NCBI RefSeq assembly: GCF_009830285.1
Contig: NZ_WUQX01000001.1
Coordinates: forward strand, 4,898,501-4,962,500
Length of the DNA: 64,000 nucleotides
Direction of reading: 5' to 3'
Source of the DNA: Sporofaciens musculi
Lineage (GTDB): Bacteria; Bacillota; Clostridia; Lachnospirales; Lachnospiraceae
This document shows positions 38,501 to 46,027 of this stretch, one piece after another. A program made the position numbers and the translations under genes. The notes below the pieces were generated by a model that made no database searches, was not told the DNA's origin, and saw nothing but the letters and a program-made list of their open reading frames with translations. How positions within the stretch are numbered: position 1 is the stretch's first letter; every line of letters starts with the position of its first letter.

Positions 38501-41499
38501 AACTTCTTCTGTGCATCGTAATAGCAGGCTTCTGTCAATTTACCTTTTACAAATTCTTTTTCTTCTGACGCATATCCTCTTTCCTTGTGCACTACTGGCT
38601 GTTCTTCTGCGTCAAAATATTCCGCCAATATCTCATTTCCCAATCCATCATATTTCGACTTTATATGCGCATAGCCCAAATCTCTGCGAACCATGGGCTT
38701 CCCATCCAGACCAATGAACCAGGTATCCGTTCGATTCCCATTTTCATCAAATTCATATTCATAACCCGCACAATGATATTCTGTACTGATCACCGGTTTG
38801 TTATCTGTACCATAATAATATGAAGCCGTCATTTGTCCAAATTCATCATATTTCAATTTTACAGCAGCATACCCTGTATCTTTTCGCAGAATCAGCTTTT
38901 TATCCATCCCCAGAAAATTTTTTTCACTGCACTTTCCTGTATCATTATATTCATACTCCAGAATTGCGCATCCTGTATCACTTCGCAAAATCGGCTTTTC
39001 TTCTGTGTCAAAATATTCTTCTCTCCGAAGGCGATTGTTATCATAAGTATAAACAATCCTCGCAACTCCTGTTTCTTTGTCCAGAACTGCTGTTAGTTCT
39101 CCGTCCCTGTATCCCTGATAATACTTAGCTTGTAAATGTCCGGCCTCAAATTCCTGAAATACTGCCGCGTAACCTGTATCATAGCGATTAACCGGACGTC
39201 CCTTTTCATCCTGATACCACATACAAATCAAATTGCCGTCATCCGCATATTCATATTCTATTCTTGCCACTCTGTAATCAGACCGGCCAATCGGTTTTCC
39301 ACTCTCATCATAATATGCATCACGGGTCACAAAACCTCTCTCGTCATAATAACGTTCACTAATCGCATATCCCTTGTCAGGAAGTAAAACCAACTCATTG
39401 GACTCATTATAATAAAGCTTGGTTACCTTCTTCCCCTGATTTTCTTCTGAATGTTGAAAACACACATATGCATATCCCTTTTCTCTATTAACTGTCAGTC
39501 CGCCATTCTTATCCCGATACTCCGTACGTATAATTTCGCGGTTAAAACCATAAATATTCCTTTCCTCTGCATAGCCGCCGCTAAGATGACAAGGATTAGA
39601 TTTCGTATCAAGATATAATTCTGAAATGAGATGCCTTTCCTGATCATAATGCAGCTTTTCTATAGCATACCCTTCCTCATTTGCTACCAAATTAGCGTTC
39701 TGATCATAATAACTCTTTTTTACAATTTTATTTCCAAGACTAACTTCATAATGAATAGAAGTATATTTTCTTACGTATTCTAATTCTTCGGCTTCTTCCT
39801 CATCCATATTCTTTCTTTGAGTCAGTTTCTTATCCCATTTCTGATTGTATTCTTCGGTTTCTTCTTGTCCGTCCGTCTCTATCGTAATTGAATTCTCATT
39901 TTCCCCTGCGCAAGTATCTTTTTCTTCTTCAAAATCATCTTTTTCTTCTTCAAAGGTATCTATCTCTGCAGTAGGTGTTCCAATGGGATCAAGAGAAATA
40001 GACAACACTTTTCCAAGTCCTGCTCTCTGTTTTTCAAATTTAATTACTCGGCTGTGATATCGGCTGTCACGAACCGGCTTTTTCCCAATCCCTAAAAACG
40101 TCTCCTGTGTCAAGGCCCCGTCCGTATATGTATATTGGTACATATATACTCCGTTTTCGTCACACCACCAGTTTTCTTTGCGGTCTAGCTGCTTACGCTC
40201 TATAATGTTGCCGTATGAATCATATTCCATCTTCTCACAGAAAACGCCGTTGAAGCCTTCTGTCCTATTCTTTCCTTCTGAATCGCTAAAATAACAAATA
40301 CTATGCAGGTTATCGTCATCGTATTGAAATTTAACCGTCATAATCCCTTGCTTATTACAAACAGGTTCTCCGTCTGGATCAAGATAGCTCAATGTAGTCA
40401 GCCGCTTATTCTCATCATAAATATAACTTTCCCCATTTACGCCGTTCTGATTATTGACTCCTGGCCTGAGCCTGCGCATCCGTGGAAGCCCATCCGAATA
40501 GTAGCTTGTCTCTATCTGCCGTGATGTCATACCGCTCTCTCCCTTTTTTCCATCGGGAACCCGAAGCAGCGTTGAGTTAATAAGCTGGGGCATATCATCA
40601 GAGGAATAGAACTCAATTTCCATTAAATCATTTTTCGTTTTCTTTTGTTTTAAAAGCAGTTTTCCATCGTCACCGTAATAGTGCACCTCCTTAGGTGTCC
40701 GGAATTTATTTTTCCTGGCCGTAATATAGAACTCCTGTCCATAATCACGAAATCTGCTTTTATCTTTTTCATATTTATAGACCACTCTTGCCGATGGCTG
40801 AAAAAAAGACATATTGTATGCTGTTGAATACTCGCTCATGAGCTTCATTTGATGATAAGGCTCCTCATAGGTCACCTCAATACATTTCCGAAAAGAATAC
40901 TCCTTAATTCTCCAATAACCTGAACGCTCTTTTCTTACGCTATATGAAAGAGGTTCTCCTACCCCGACAGGAATTCCATAAACTTCTGTCACGGAGGAAT
41001 AATAAGATGTTCTATGCCAATTATATAATGTAAAGATAATAATAAGCACCGCGATACATACGGCCGACTTCCCCCATTTTGAGCCATGGATACAGCCCGT
41101 CAATTTTTGCTTTGCTTTACAGATTCCAACGACCATGCTTTGCAGACGCTCGTAACCAGCAATGCAGATAAAGCTCCAAATCATCATCGCCAAAGTGATT
41201 ACAATGGCAAATTTACTCATGTAATATAATATTCCTTCTCCCTTATATTCCGCAATAGCAGGACCCGCTACGCCGCATGATACTGCTGTAATCATACTTC
41301 CCAATAACTCTAAAAATGTCTTGACATTCCCTTGCTCATGTCCATTTTCAATACTACTTTTGAGATTTTTCTTCCATCTGCCGACGGTTTTTCCTCGCAA
41401 AAACTTTTGACTCTTTTCTAAAATAACTGTTCTTAAAGAGTTCTTTGACTTTCCCTGCGTTTTTCTCAGCTTACTCAAAAATGTCTGAATCTTTCTCAT
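35536..41499 (-). CDS. giant membrane-anchored YD-like repeat protein
   Basis: The product is 1987 residues from the ATG at 41499. The earlier ATG at 41529 lies in front of the ribosome binding site GAGAGGGGAG. A basic cytoplasmic head (~residues 1-60) is followed by three hydrophobic segments (MITAVSCGVAGPAIA, FAIVITLAMMIWSFICIAG and SAVCIAVLIIIFTLY). The rest, over 1800 residues, is Tyr/Gly/Asp-rich and made of ~32-residue units of the type GYA-x6-YD-x2-G-x5-YYG-x-D-x-KPV. These are grouped in fours to give a ~131-residue higher-order repeat, eight times. The units resemble YD/RHS and MORN-like repeats, but no RHS core or toxin domain is present. A surface scaffold or adhesin is plausible; this is inference. 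Codon use looks like its neighbours. Confidence 0.8.
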   Translation of the reverse strand: MRKIQTFLSKLRKTQGKSKNSLRTVILEKSQKFLRGKTVGRWKKNLKSSIENGHEQGNVKTFLELLGSMITAVSCGVAGPAIAEYKGEGILYYMSKFAIVITLAMMIWSFICIAGYERLQSMVVGICKAKQKLTGCIHGSKWGKSAVCIAVLIIIFTLYNWHRTSYYSSVTEVYGIPVGVGEPLSYSVRKERSGYWRIKEYSFRKCIEVTYEEPYHQMKLMSEYSTAYNMSFFQPSARVVYKYEKDKSRFRDYGQEFYITARKNKFRTPKEVHYYGDDGKLLLKQKKTKNDLMEIEFYSSDDMPQLINSTLLRVPDGKKGESGMTSRQIETSYYSDGLPRMRRLRPGVNNQNGVNGESYIYDENKRLTTLSYLDPDGEPVCNKQGIMTVKFQYDDDNLHSICYFSDSEGKNRTEGFNGVFCEKMEYDSYGNIIERKQLDRKENWWCDENGVYMYQYTYTDGALTQETFLGIGKKPVRDSRYHSRVIKFEKQRAGLGKVLSISLDPIGTPTAEIDTFEEEKDDFEEEKDTCAGENENSITIETDGQEETEEYNQKWDKKLTQRKNMDEEEAEELEYVRKYTSIHYEVSLGNKIVKKSYYDQNANLVANEEGYAIEKLHYDQERHLISELYLDTKSNPCHLSGGYAEERNIYGFNREIIRTEYRDKNGGLTVNREKGYAYVCFQHSEENQGKKVTKLYYNESNELVLLPDKGYAISERYYDERGFVTRDAYYDESGKPIGRSDYRVARIEYEYADDGNLICMWYQDEKGRPVNRYDTGYAAVFQEFEAGHLQAKYYQGYRDGELTAVLDKETGVARIVYTYDNNRLRREEYFDTEEKPILRSDTGCAILEYEYNDTGKCSEKNFLGMDKKLILRKDTGYAAVKLKYDEFGQMTASYYYGTDNKPVISTEYHCAGYEYEFDENGNRTDTWFIGLDGKPMVRRDLGYAHIKSKYDGLGNEILAEYFDAEEQPVVHKERGYASEEKEFVKGKLTEACYYDAQKKLVLRKDKGYAIIRYEYDEYGQAISERYYDTEDKPVISTEHHCAGFEYAYDRKGNRTDVWYLGLKGDDKIIRKDLGYAHVKIYYDEDGKESKVEYYDRDGQPAIKKEGGFASYENLYKKGNWVESRYYDENGNLILRNDTGYAMVRNSYDEYNRRTSIRYYGTDEKLIIGTKYQCAGFDYRYNEKGNNERSTYIGVDNQPMCRRDLGYAYEEYEYDDLGNQIRVSYFGVGGEAAIGKSGGYASRERKYEDGNLAEEWYYDLKGELIQSKELGYAGCKYGYDEFGQRNSIRYYGTDTKLVISSENHCAGYDYSYDERGNKVSNSFIGLDGNKMCSRERGYAQEYWEYDDWGNKTKLGYRGVDGKSALWKEGGFAYCNMVYENNRLVENRYYDAQGNLVLRNDTGYAVSKEEYDEYGQRTSYRYYGTDEQPVISKSTYSAGLDYSYDEKGYQTDTSYIGVDGNPLIHTELGYAKVHSEYDRYGNEIRVSYYGTEDSPSVYKEGGYASIEKKYEDGHLIQERFYGIDGKLVLRSDMGVAIRQYGYDEYGQEISIDYYGIGENPIISTEYHCAGFRYDYNERGDRTHIRYTGLDGSLFYRSDLGYAHVWYEYDGQGNVIKESYFNSNEDPTTEKEGGYASCKNEYENGKLKESRYFDTKGKLVPRKDTGYAVYKKSYDDFGQVTAISYYGTNEKPVIHTEYHCAGYEYEFDEKGNQTATRYIGTEGTPIIREDLGYAEVRSKYDSLGNEECVSYLGTEGQPIGCLEGGYASFTKKYVNGNLTELRYFDTDGKIMVRNDTGYAICKKQYDEYGRCVREGYYDAEEGRVISTESHCSGFAYNYDERGNKTYIWYLGLDGENAVREDFGAALYYKIYDEYDRLTWEAYYNTDLQLVIRKDLGYAGIRRTYDDIHAKKLEYVGADEKAIFNDDVGYAVYVDEYNENGEWESEAFYDKDDKLINGKEGYALRKFQYDSAGNYQKTLYYDQNEKQIEKE
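35750..38910 (-). repeat. higher-order coding repeat, eight ~393-base units
   Basis: The CAGY/F-type module that opens the fourth subunit recurs with its codons near 36015, 36407, 36795, 37190, 37578, 37977, 38370 and 38765. Spacings are 388-399 bases, so the period is about 131 codons. Each unit is itself four ~32-33-codon repeats (GYAH, GYAS, GYAI and CAGY types). Confidence 0.85.
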
Positions 41500-41540
41500 T
41501 ATTACGCTTCTCCCCTCTCTTTCAATCATTGTTCATGAAA

Positions 41541-41589
41541 CAAAAAAAGTAAGCTAATAAAGCAGTCGATGACTGCTCTATTACCTTAC
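41541..41589 (-). promoter_or_regulatory. intrinsic-terminator-like hairpin in the leader of the giant gene
   Basis: An imperfect stem (41549-41567 with 41571-41589, loop GAT region) is followed on the minus strand by a T7 run. It lies between the promoter (41608-41637) and the start codon of the giant gene, so it could work as a transcription attenuator. No gene on this strand lies upstream that it could terminate. Confidence 0.6.
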
Positions 41590-41607
41590 TATTGATCAAC
41601 TATATTT

Positions 41608-41637
41608 ATTATAACACATTTCGACATATTCAGTCAA
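41608..41637 (-). promoter_or_regulatory. promoter of the giant repeat gene
   Basis: TTGACT (41632-41637), 18 bases, TATAAT (41608-41613) on the minus strand, about 20 bases before the hairpin. Confidence 0.75.
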
Positions 41638-41725
41638 TAAATTTTCTGAATATTAATCCATTTTTCATAAATTAACAATCTTTTATTAAACTTTATTATT
41701 ATAAATACATCTTTAACTTATAAAA

Positions 41726-41755
41726 TGTCACCCTCCTGTCACATTCACCTGTTAC
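41726..41755 (+). promoter_or_regulatory. direct-repeat response-regulator box upstream of the first ABC transporter
   Basis: TGTCAC at 41726-41731 and TGTCAC at 41737-41742 are 11 bases apart (start to start), with TGTTAC at 41750-41755. An 11-base spacing suits OmpR-type regulators. The third copy overlaps the probable -35 position; TATACT follows 17 bases later. Confidence 0.5.
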
Positions 41756-41819
41756 GATACAAGCATATACAATATACTACCTTGTAAAAATTTCAAAAAA
41801 AGAAAGGATATGACATAAC

Positions 41820-42500
41820 ATGGAAATACTTCGCTGCACCAACCTCACCAAGACCTACGGCCAAGGCTCTGGCATCATCACAGCCCTTGACCACGTAAGT
41901 CTCACCCTTGACCGAGGCAGCTTTACTGCCGTAGTAGGCGCCTCCGGTTCAGGGAAATCCACACTCCTGCACATGTTAGGAGGCGTAGACCGTCCCACAA
42001 AAGGCAATATCTATATAGAAGACACTGATATTTCCACCCTAACCTTAGAGCAGCTTGCCATCTTCCGGCGCAGAAAGGTAGGGCTTGTCTATCAGTTCTA
42101 CAACCTGATACCCACCTTAAATGTACGTAAAAATATTCTTCTCCCCATCCTGCTGGACGGCGAGAAACCAGATGAGGCACGATTTGAAAAGCTCGTCAAT
42201 ACCTTGGGACTTTCTGACCGGCTCACCCACTATCCCAGAGAGCTTTCCGGAGGCCAGCAGCAGCGGGTCGCTATTGCAAGAAGCCTCATTTATCAGCCTG
42301 CACTCCTACTGGCAGACGAACCTACCGGCAACTTAGACCGGAAGAATTCCAACGAAACACTAGAGCTTTTACAACTGTCCAACCAACAATATAAACAGAC
42401 GGTGCTCTTAATCACCCATGATGAAAAAATTGCACTGAAGGCAGACCGGATTATCACTCTTGAGGACGGGAAAATCGTATCAGACGAGGTGACAAAATAA
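41820..42500 (+). CDS. MacB/BceA-type ABC transporter ATP-binding protein
   Basis: A 226-residue ATPase with Walker A GASGSGKST, Q-loop VYQFYNLIP, signature LSGGQQQRVAIA, Walker B LLADEPTGNLD and H-loop LITHDE. The FRRRKVGLVYQ block is usual for ATPases paired with FtsX-like permeases. The stop codon overlaps the permease start (TAATG). These transporters export or sense antimicrobial peptides. Confidence 0.93.
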   Translation: MEILRCTNLTKTYGQGSGIITALDHVSLTLDRGSFTAVVGASGSGKSTLLHMLGGVDRPTKGNIYIEDTDISTLTLEQLAIFRRRKVGLVYQFYNLIPTLNVRKNILLPILLDGEKPDEARFEKLVNTLGLSDRLTHYPRELSGGQQQRVAIARSLIYQPALLLADEPTGNLDRKNSNETLELLQLSNQQYKQTVLLITHDEKIALKADRIITLEDGKIVSDEVTK

Positions 42501-45238
42501 TGAAAATATTACGTGAATATGTATGGGACACACTCCGGCAGAACAAACGCTCCGGCGTAATCATTATGATTGCACTGTTTCTCATGACAAGCCTGATGTC
42601 CTGCTTCTGCGGGTTGGTCTATACCATGTGGACCGATGCCGTGGTTCTGGAAAAATGGCATAACGGTGACTGGCATGGAGAGCTTTTTGATGATACACCT
42701 GGCAAAGCATTAGAACAGATTGAGAATTATGCATCTGTGTCTGCCGTCTTAATAAAAGGCCCCTGGGAGATTGCTAAGCTTCCTGACACAACTGATATTC
42801 AAACTGGCAATGCAGCTCCCGCTACTATGAAAAATGCAAAACGCAGATTCTACCTCATTTCCAGAGGCGCAAATGAAGAATACTGGAACTCCATGCCCGA
42901 AAAGTACAGCATCACAGAAGGCCGGATTCCCTTCTCCGAAAGGGAAATTGTTCTTTCAAAGCAATATTTTGAAGACCACCCTGAAGCTCAGGTAGGAGAC
43001 ACGCTGACCCTTCCTATCGGACGACGCACATACAACGGACAGCCCTGTATGGATACCGACATTTTCCATGAAGGAGAAAGTTTTCAGGAAACAGGCACAA
43101 AGACTTACACCATCGTGGGCGTCATGGATGCGACCACATCCTCCGCCGTGCCTGCGTATACCGGAATGACCGGTCTTGATGAGGCTTCCATACAAGCTGA
43201 CGACCTGATTACCGTCTACCTGCGTTTTAAGCCAATGCGCAGTACTTACCGAGAGCTTCCTGCCCTGGCAAAAGCTATTGGCTATGAACCGGATGAATAC
43301 GGAGAATACACTCTCCGGTACAATACCGGACTACTTTCCACCTACGGCATCTTTGCCCCAACAGCGAAAGGACTTCCCATCCATCTGAGCAGCCTTACCG
43401 TACCGCTAATGTTTTTGGTGTTTACAGCATTTCTGGTGGGTGTGTTCGTGTTAGTAATTCATAATGCCTTTGTTATGTCTGTCAACGAAAAACTAATACA
43501 GCTTGGAACCCTGGCCGGAGTGGGAGCTACCCCGAAGCAGATTAAGAAAACCGTCCAGTACGAAGCGCTGCTTCTGGCCGCCATCCCCCTTCCCCTCGGT
43601 ATCCTGGCAGGCTGGTTTCTGAATTTTAAGCTGTTCCAGTTAATCAACGCCTCAAACGACCTGGGACGGGAGGCGCCGGATATCGTCGTCACCTTCGGAC
43701 TGCCCGCCATCCTGCCCGCCGTCCTGCTTTCCCTGCTGACCGCATGGCTTTCCGCCAGGATTCCGGCCAAAAAGGCCGCGAAAATGCTGCCGATTGAAAT
43801 CCTGAAGCAAGAAGGTTCTTTGGACAAGAGGAGAAAAAAACGAAAAAAAGAACGGAAACTGTTTCATTTTCCTGGTATCACCGGAGAGTTAGCCGCCAAC
43901 GCCGTTTCAGCCAGAAGCCGTTCCTACCGGATGGCTACTATTTCCCTGTGTATGTCCTTCCTGCTGCTTACAATATTTCAGTATATAATCACAATACAGG
44001 ATGCAAATGATAACATTTTCCGGACAGACCCGTCTGAAACCGGACATATTTTCCTCTCCATCAGCGACGGACGGACGCCGGATATGGAGGCGCTGCAGCA
44101 GTTGAAAACAGTTTCAGGAGTCACAAAGTCCTTAATCAATAATTCCCTGCCCTGCGCAGTCTGGATTGACCAGACAGGGGTTGCCGAGGATATCAACGCC
44201 TATCTTGGTGGGATGGAACAGATTATTGCAAAGAAAAAATATTCTCCCATTGAACGGGACGGGAAGTACAGAATTCAATCCGTTATCTTTGGGCTTGAGA
44301 AGGACAGTTTCCAGGATTACTGCGAAAAGCTTGGAATCTCACCGCAGCCTTATTTTGACGACCCAACTAAAGCGCTGGTTTACAATTACACCAAGGATCC
44401 TGAAAACAGTACCCGCAGGAACGTGCTTTACAGAGAGCTTCTGGACATTTATGAAGGGCAGAAGATGACATTTACAGAGAAAAATGCCGATGAAATTGAA
44501 GGGGATTTTGAATTCATTCTTACCGCCGAAAAACTGGTGGATGAACTTCCCATGGAAACTCTGGGACTTTCTAACTTTACCCTGGCTATGGTCATGCCAA
44601 TGGATCACGTCCTGAAATTAGGGGAATCCTGCTGTGAGAGGAGACAAAATTCCAGCCACGTAATCAATGGCATTTTCTGGACGGACAGCTCTGCCGCAAC
44701 GCCTGACTACCAGGCAATTCAGGAGACCAACAGACGGATGGACGAAGCCCTCTCAAGTTATTACGCAAGCGGCGATTATCTCTTATCTGACCTTGCCGAA
44801 AAGGAGGAGATTACCCAAAGCGCACAGAACGTCATTAATTTAGTCATTACATTTCTGACGGGGTTCCTGGCTGTTATTGGGCTGTCTAATGTGTGGGCGA
44901 GCATTTCCGGCAACCTAAGGCAGAGACGGCAGGAATTCGCCATGCTGAAATCTGTTGGGCTGTCTCCCCGTCAGCTATGGGTGCTGCTGCTTTTGGAGGG
45001 ACTGACTCTGGGGCTTAAGCCGCTTCTCTACTCCCTTCCGGTACAGATTGCCGTGCTAACAGCAATGCTTACACTCTCGGAAATCTCTCTGCCGGAATAC
45101 CTGCCCTTTGCGCCTTACGGCATTTTAATAGGGTATACCTGCCTGATTCTTCTGGCAATCGTCGGCGCTTACGCAGTCGGAGGGAGGCGGCTTATACGGG
45201 AAAATATTATTGCAATGATAAAGGATGATACTTTGTAG
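42500..45238 (+). CDS. FtsX-like ABC transporter permease
   Basis: A 912-residue permease with one N-terminal helix, a ~210-residue extracellular domain, a three-helix FtsX domain (LMFLVFTAFLVGVFVLVIHNA and LLAAIPLPLGILAGWF regions), a basic linker (RRKKRKKERKL), a second extracellular region and a final four-helix FtsX domain (VITFLTGFLAVIGLSNVWAS). It pairs with the ATPase at 41820. It has no two-component genes of its own next to it. Confidence 0.9.
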   Translation: MKILREYVWDTLRQNKRSGVIIMIALFLMTSLMSCFCGLVYTMWTDAVVLEKWHNGDWHGELFDDTPGKALEQIENYASVSAVLIKGPWEIAKLPDTTDIQTGNAAPATMKNAKRRFYLISRGANEEYWNSMPEKYSITEGRIPFSEREIVLSKQYFEDHPEAQVGDTLTLPIGRRTYNGQPCMDTDIFHEGESFQETGTKTYTIVGVMDATTSSAVPAYTGMTGLDEASIQADDLITVYLRFKPMRSTYRELPALAKAIGYEPDEYGEYTLRYNTGLLSTYGIFAPTAKGLPIHLSSLTVPLMFLVFTAFLVGVFVLVIHNAFVMSVNEKLIQLGTLAGVGATPKQIKKTVQYEALLLAAIPLPLGILAGWFLNFKLFQLINASNDLGREAPDIVVTFGLPAILPAVLLSLLTAWLSARIPAKKAAKMLPIEILKQEGSLDKRRKKRKKERKLFHFPGITGELAANAVSARSRSYRMATISLCMSFLLLTIFQYIITIQDANDNIFRTDPSETGHIFLSISDGRTPDMEALQQLKTVSGVTKSLINNSLPCAVWIDQTGVAEDINAYLGGMEQIIAKKKYSPIERDGKYRIQSVIFGLEKDSFQDYCEKLGISPQPYFDDPTKALVYNYTKDPENSTRRNVLYRELLDIYEGQKMTFTEKNADEIEGDFEFILTAEKLVDELPMETLGLSNFTLAMVMPMDHVLKLGESCCERRQNSSHVINGIFWTDSSAATPDYQAIQETNRRMDEALSSYYASGDYLLSDLAEKEEITQSAQNVINLVITFLTGFLAVIGLSNVWASISGNLRQRRQEFAMLKSVGLSPRQLWVLLLLEGLTLGLKPLLYSLPVQIAVLTAMLTLSEISLPEYLPFAPYGILIGYTCLILLAIVGAYAVGGRRLIRENIIAMIKDDTL

Positions 45239-45246
45239 GAAAATAA

Positions 45247-45279
45247 GAGTCACGGCACTTCTCATAACTGCCGTGACTC
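45247..45279. terminator. bidirectional terminator after the ABC permease
   Basis: A perfect 11-bp stem (45247-45257 with 45269-45279, GAGTCACGGCA), nine bases past the permease stop; also downstream of the convergent 243-residue gene. Confidence 0.75.
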
Positions 45280-45295
45280 ATCTCTGTACTATTTT

Positions 45296-46027
45296 CTAAC
45301 CTATCGAAATTCTAAGCGAAGCCGTATATTCTGATTCAGACTCCTTTTCCAAAAGAATAACTTGTAAATCATAAACCTTTCCACAGAGCATTACCTTTTT
45401 CTCTGAAAAATCCCGAATACGCTTTACTTCATTTTTATATGGACCAAGGCTGTTTTTAAGCTTTATTTCTAATGTCCTTGAAACCGTGCCGGATTCTTTC
45501 TGATGCAAATCCTCCAACATATCCGCTGCTGCAATAAATTTTTCCTTTTCAAATCTTTTTGTAATAATCCCAATATTCTCTTGCTCAGAAAATCCGACGT
45601 CTTTGTAGTATATTATAAACCCATCTTTATGTAACATTTCCGCATGAATCTGTTCGACAAAATCCCGCACCTCTTTTATCGCGGTCAGCAGAGCATTATC
45701 CTTTAACAAATTATCACTAAATGCAGAAATATTACTTTTTACATCAAATATAAATGTAGCAATCTTCTTCTCACTCTCATCAACAACACACGCCAGAATA
45801 TCAGCCGTTTTACATCCTTTCTTTGAAATTACCGGATTCCTGTATTCATGAGCAAATATGCCATACTGATGGGAATATAAATCATAAACCAAATCTACCC
45901 GTTCACTATTAGCGCTGTCTCCGTGTGTTTCCTCAAACGGGATAATGACAGCTTTATCAATTTTGTATATAATATTTTTCTTATAAGGTTTGCTTTCGTC
46001 ATATGGTTGAGTGTTAAGATTAATCAT
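45296..46027 (-). CDS. putative PD-(D/E)XK-like partner of an AAA ATPase
   Basis: A 243-residue soluble protein. I do not recognise a named family. It contains CKTADILACVVD followed by ATFIFDVKSN: Asp76 with Asp95-Val-Lys97 fits the spacing of a PD-(D/E)XK nuclease core, and Glu61 could be the first acidic residue. The rest is helical and charged, with an SGTVSRTLEIKLK strand part. It overlaps the ATPase gene by eight bases, so the two are translationally coupled. A nuclease effector is inference. Confidence 0.5.
   Translation of the reverse strand: MINLNTQPYDESKPYKKNIIYKIDKAVIIPFEETHGDSANSERVDLVYDLYSHQYGIFAHEYRNPVISKKGCKTADILACVVDESEKKIATFIFDVKSNISAFSDNLLKDNALLTAIKEVRDFVEQIHAEMLHKDGFIIYYKDVGFSEQENIGIITKRFEKEKFIAAADMLEDLHQKESGTVSRTLEIKLKNSLGPYKNEVKRIRDFSEKKVMLCGKVYDLQVILLEKESESEYTASLRISIG

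Noticed and set aside
35750..38910. Regular repeats that might suggest a CRISPR array
   Set aside because: The repeats are diverged, in one coding frame, with a 393-base period and no fixed short repeat with unique spacers; no cas genes are present.
36412..39387. Several plus-strand frames of 70-159 residues with hydrophobic stretches opposite the giant gene
   Set aside because: Their repeating hydrophobic composition is the reverse of the Tyr/Asp-rich repeat codons, and they have no start signals.
41529..41529. ATG at 41529 as start of the giant protein
   Set aside because: It is upstream of the GAGAGGGGAG site that serves the ATG at 41499.
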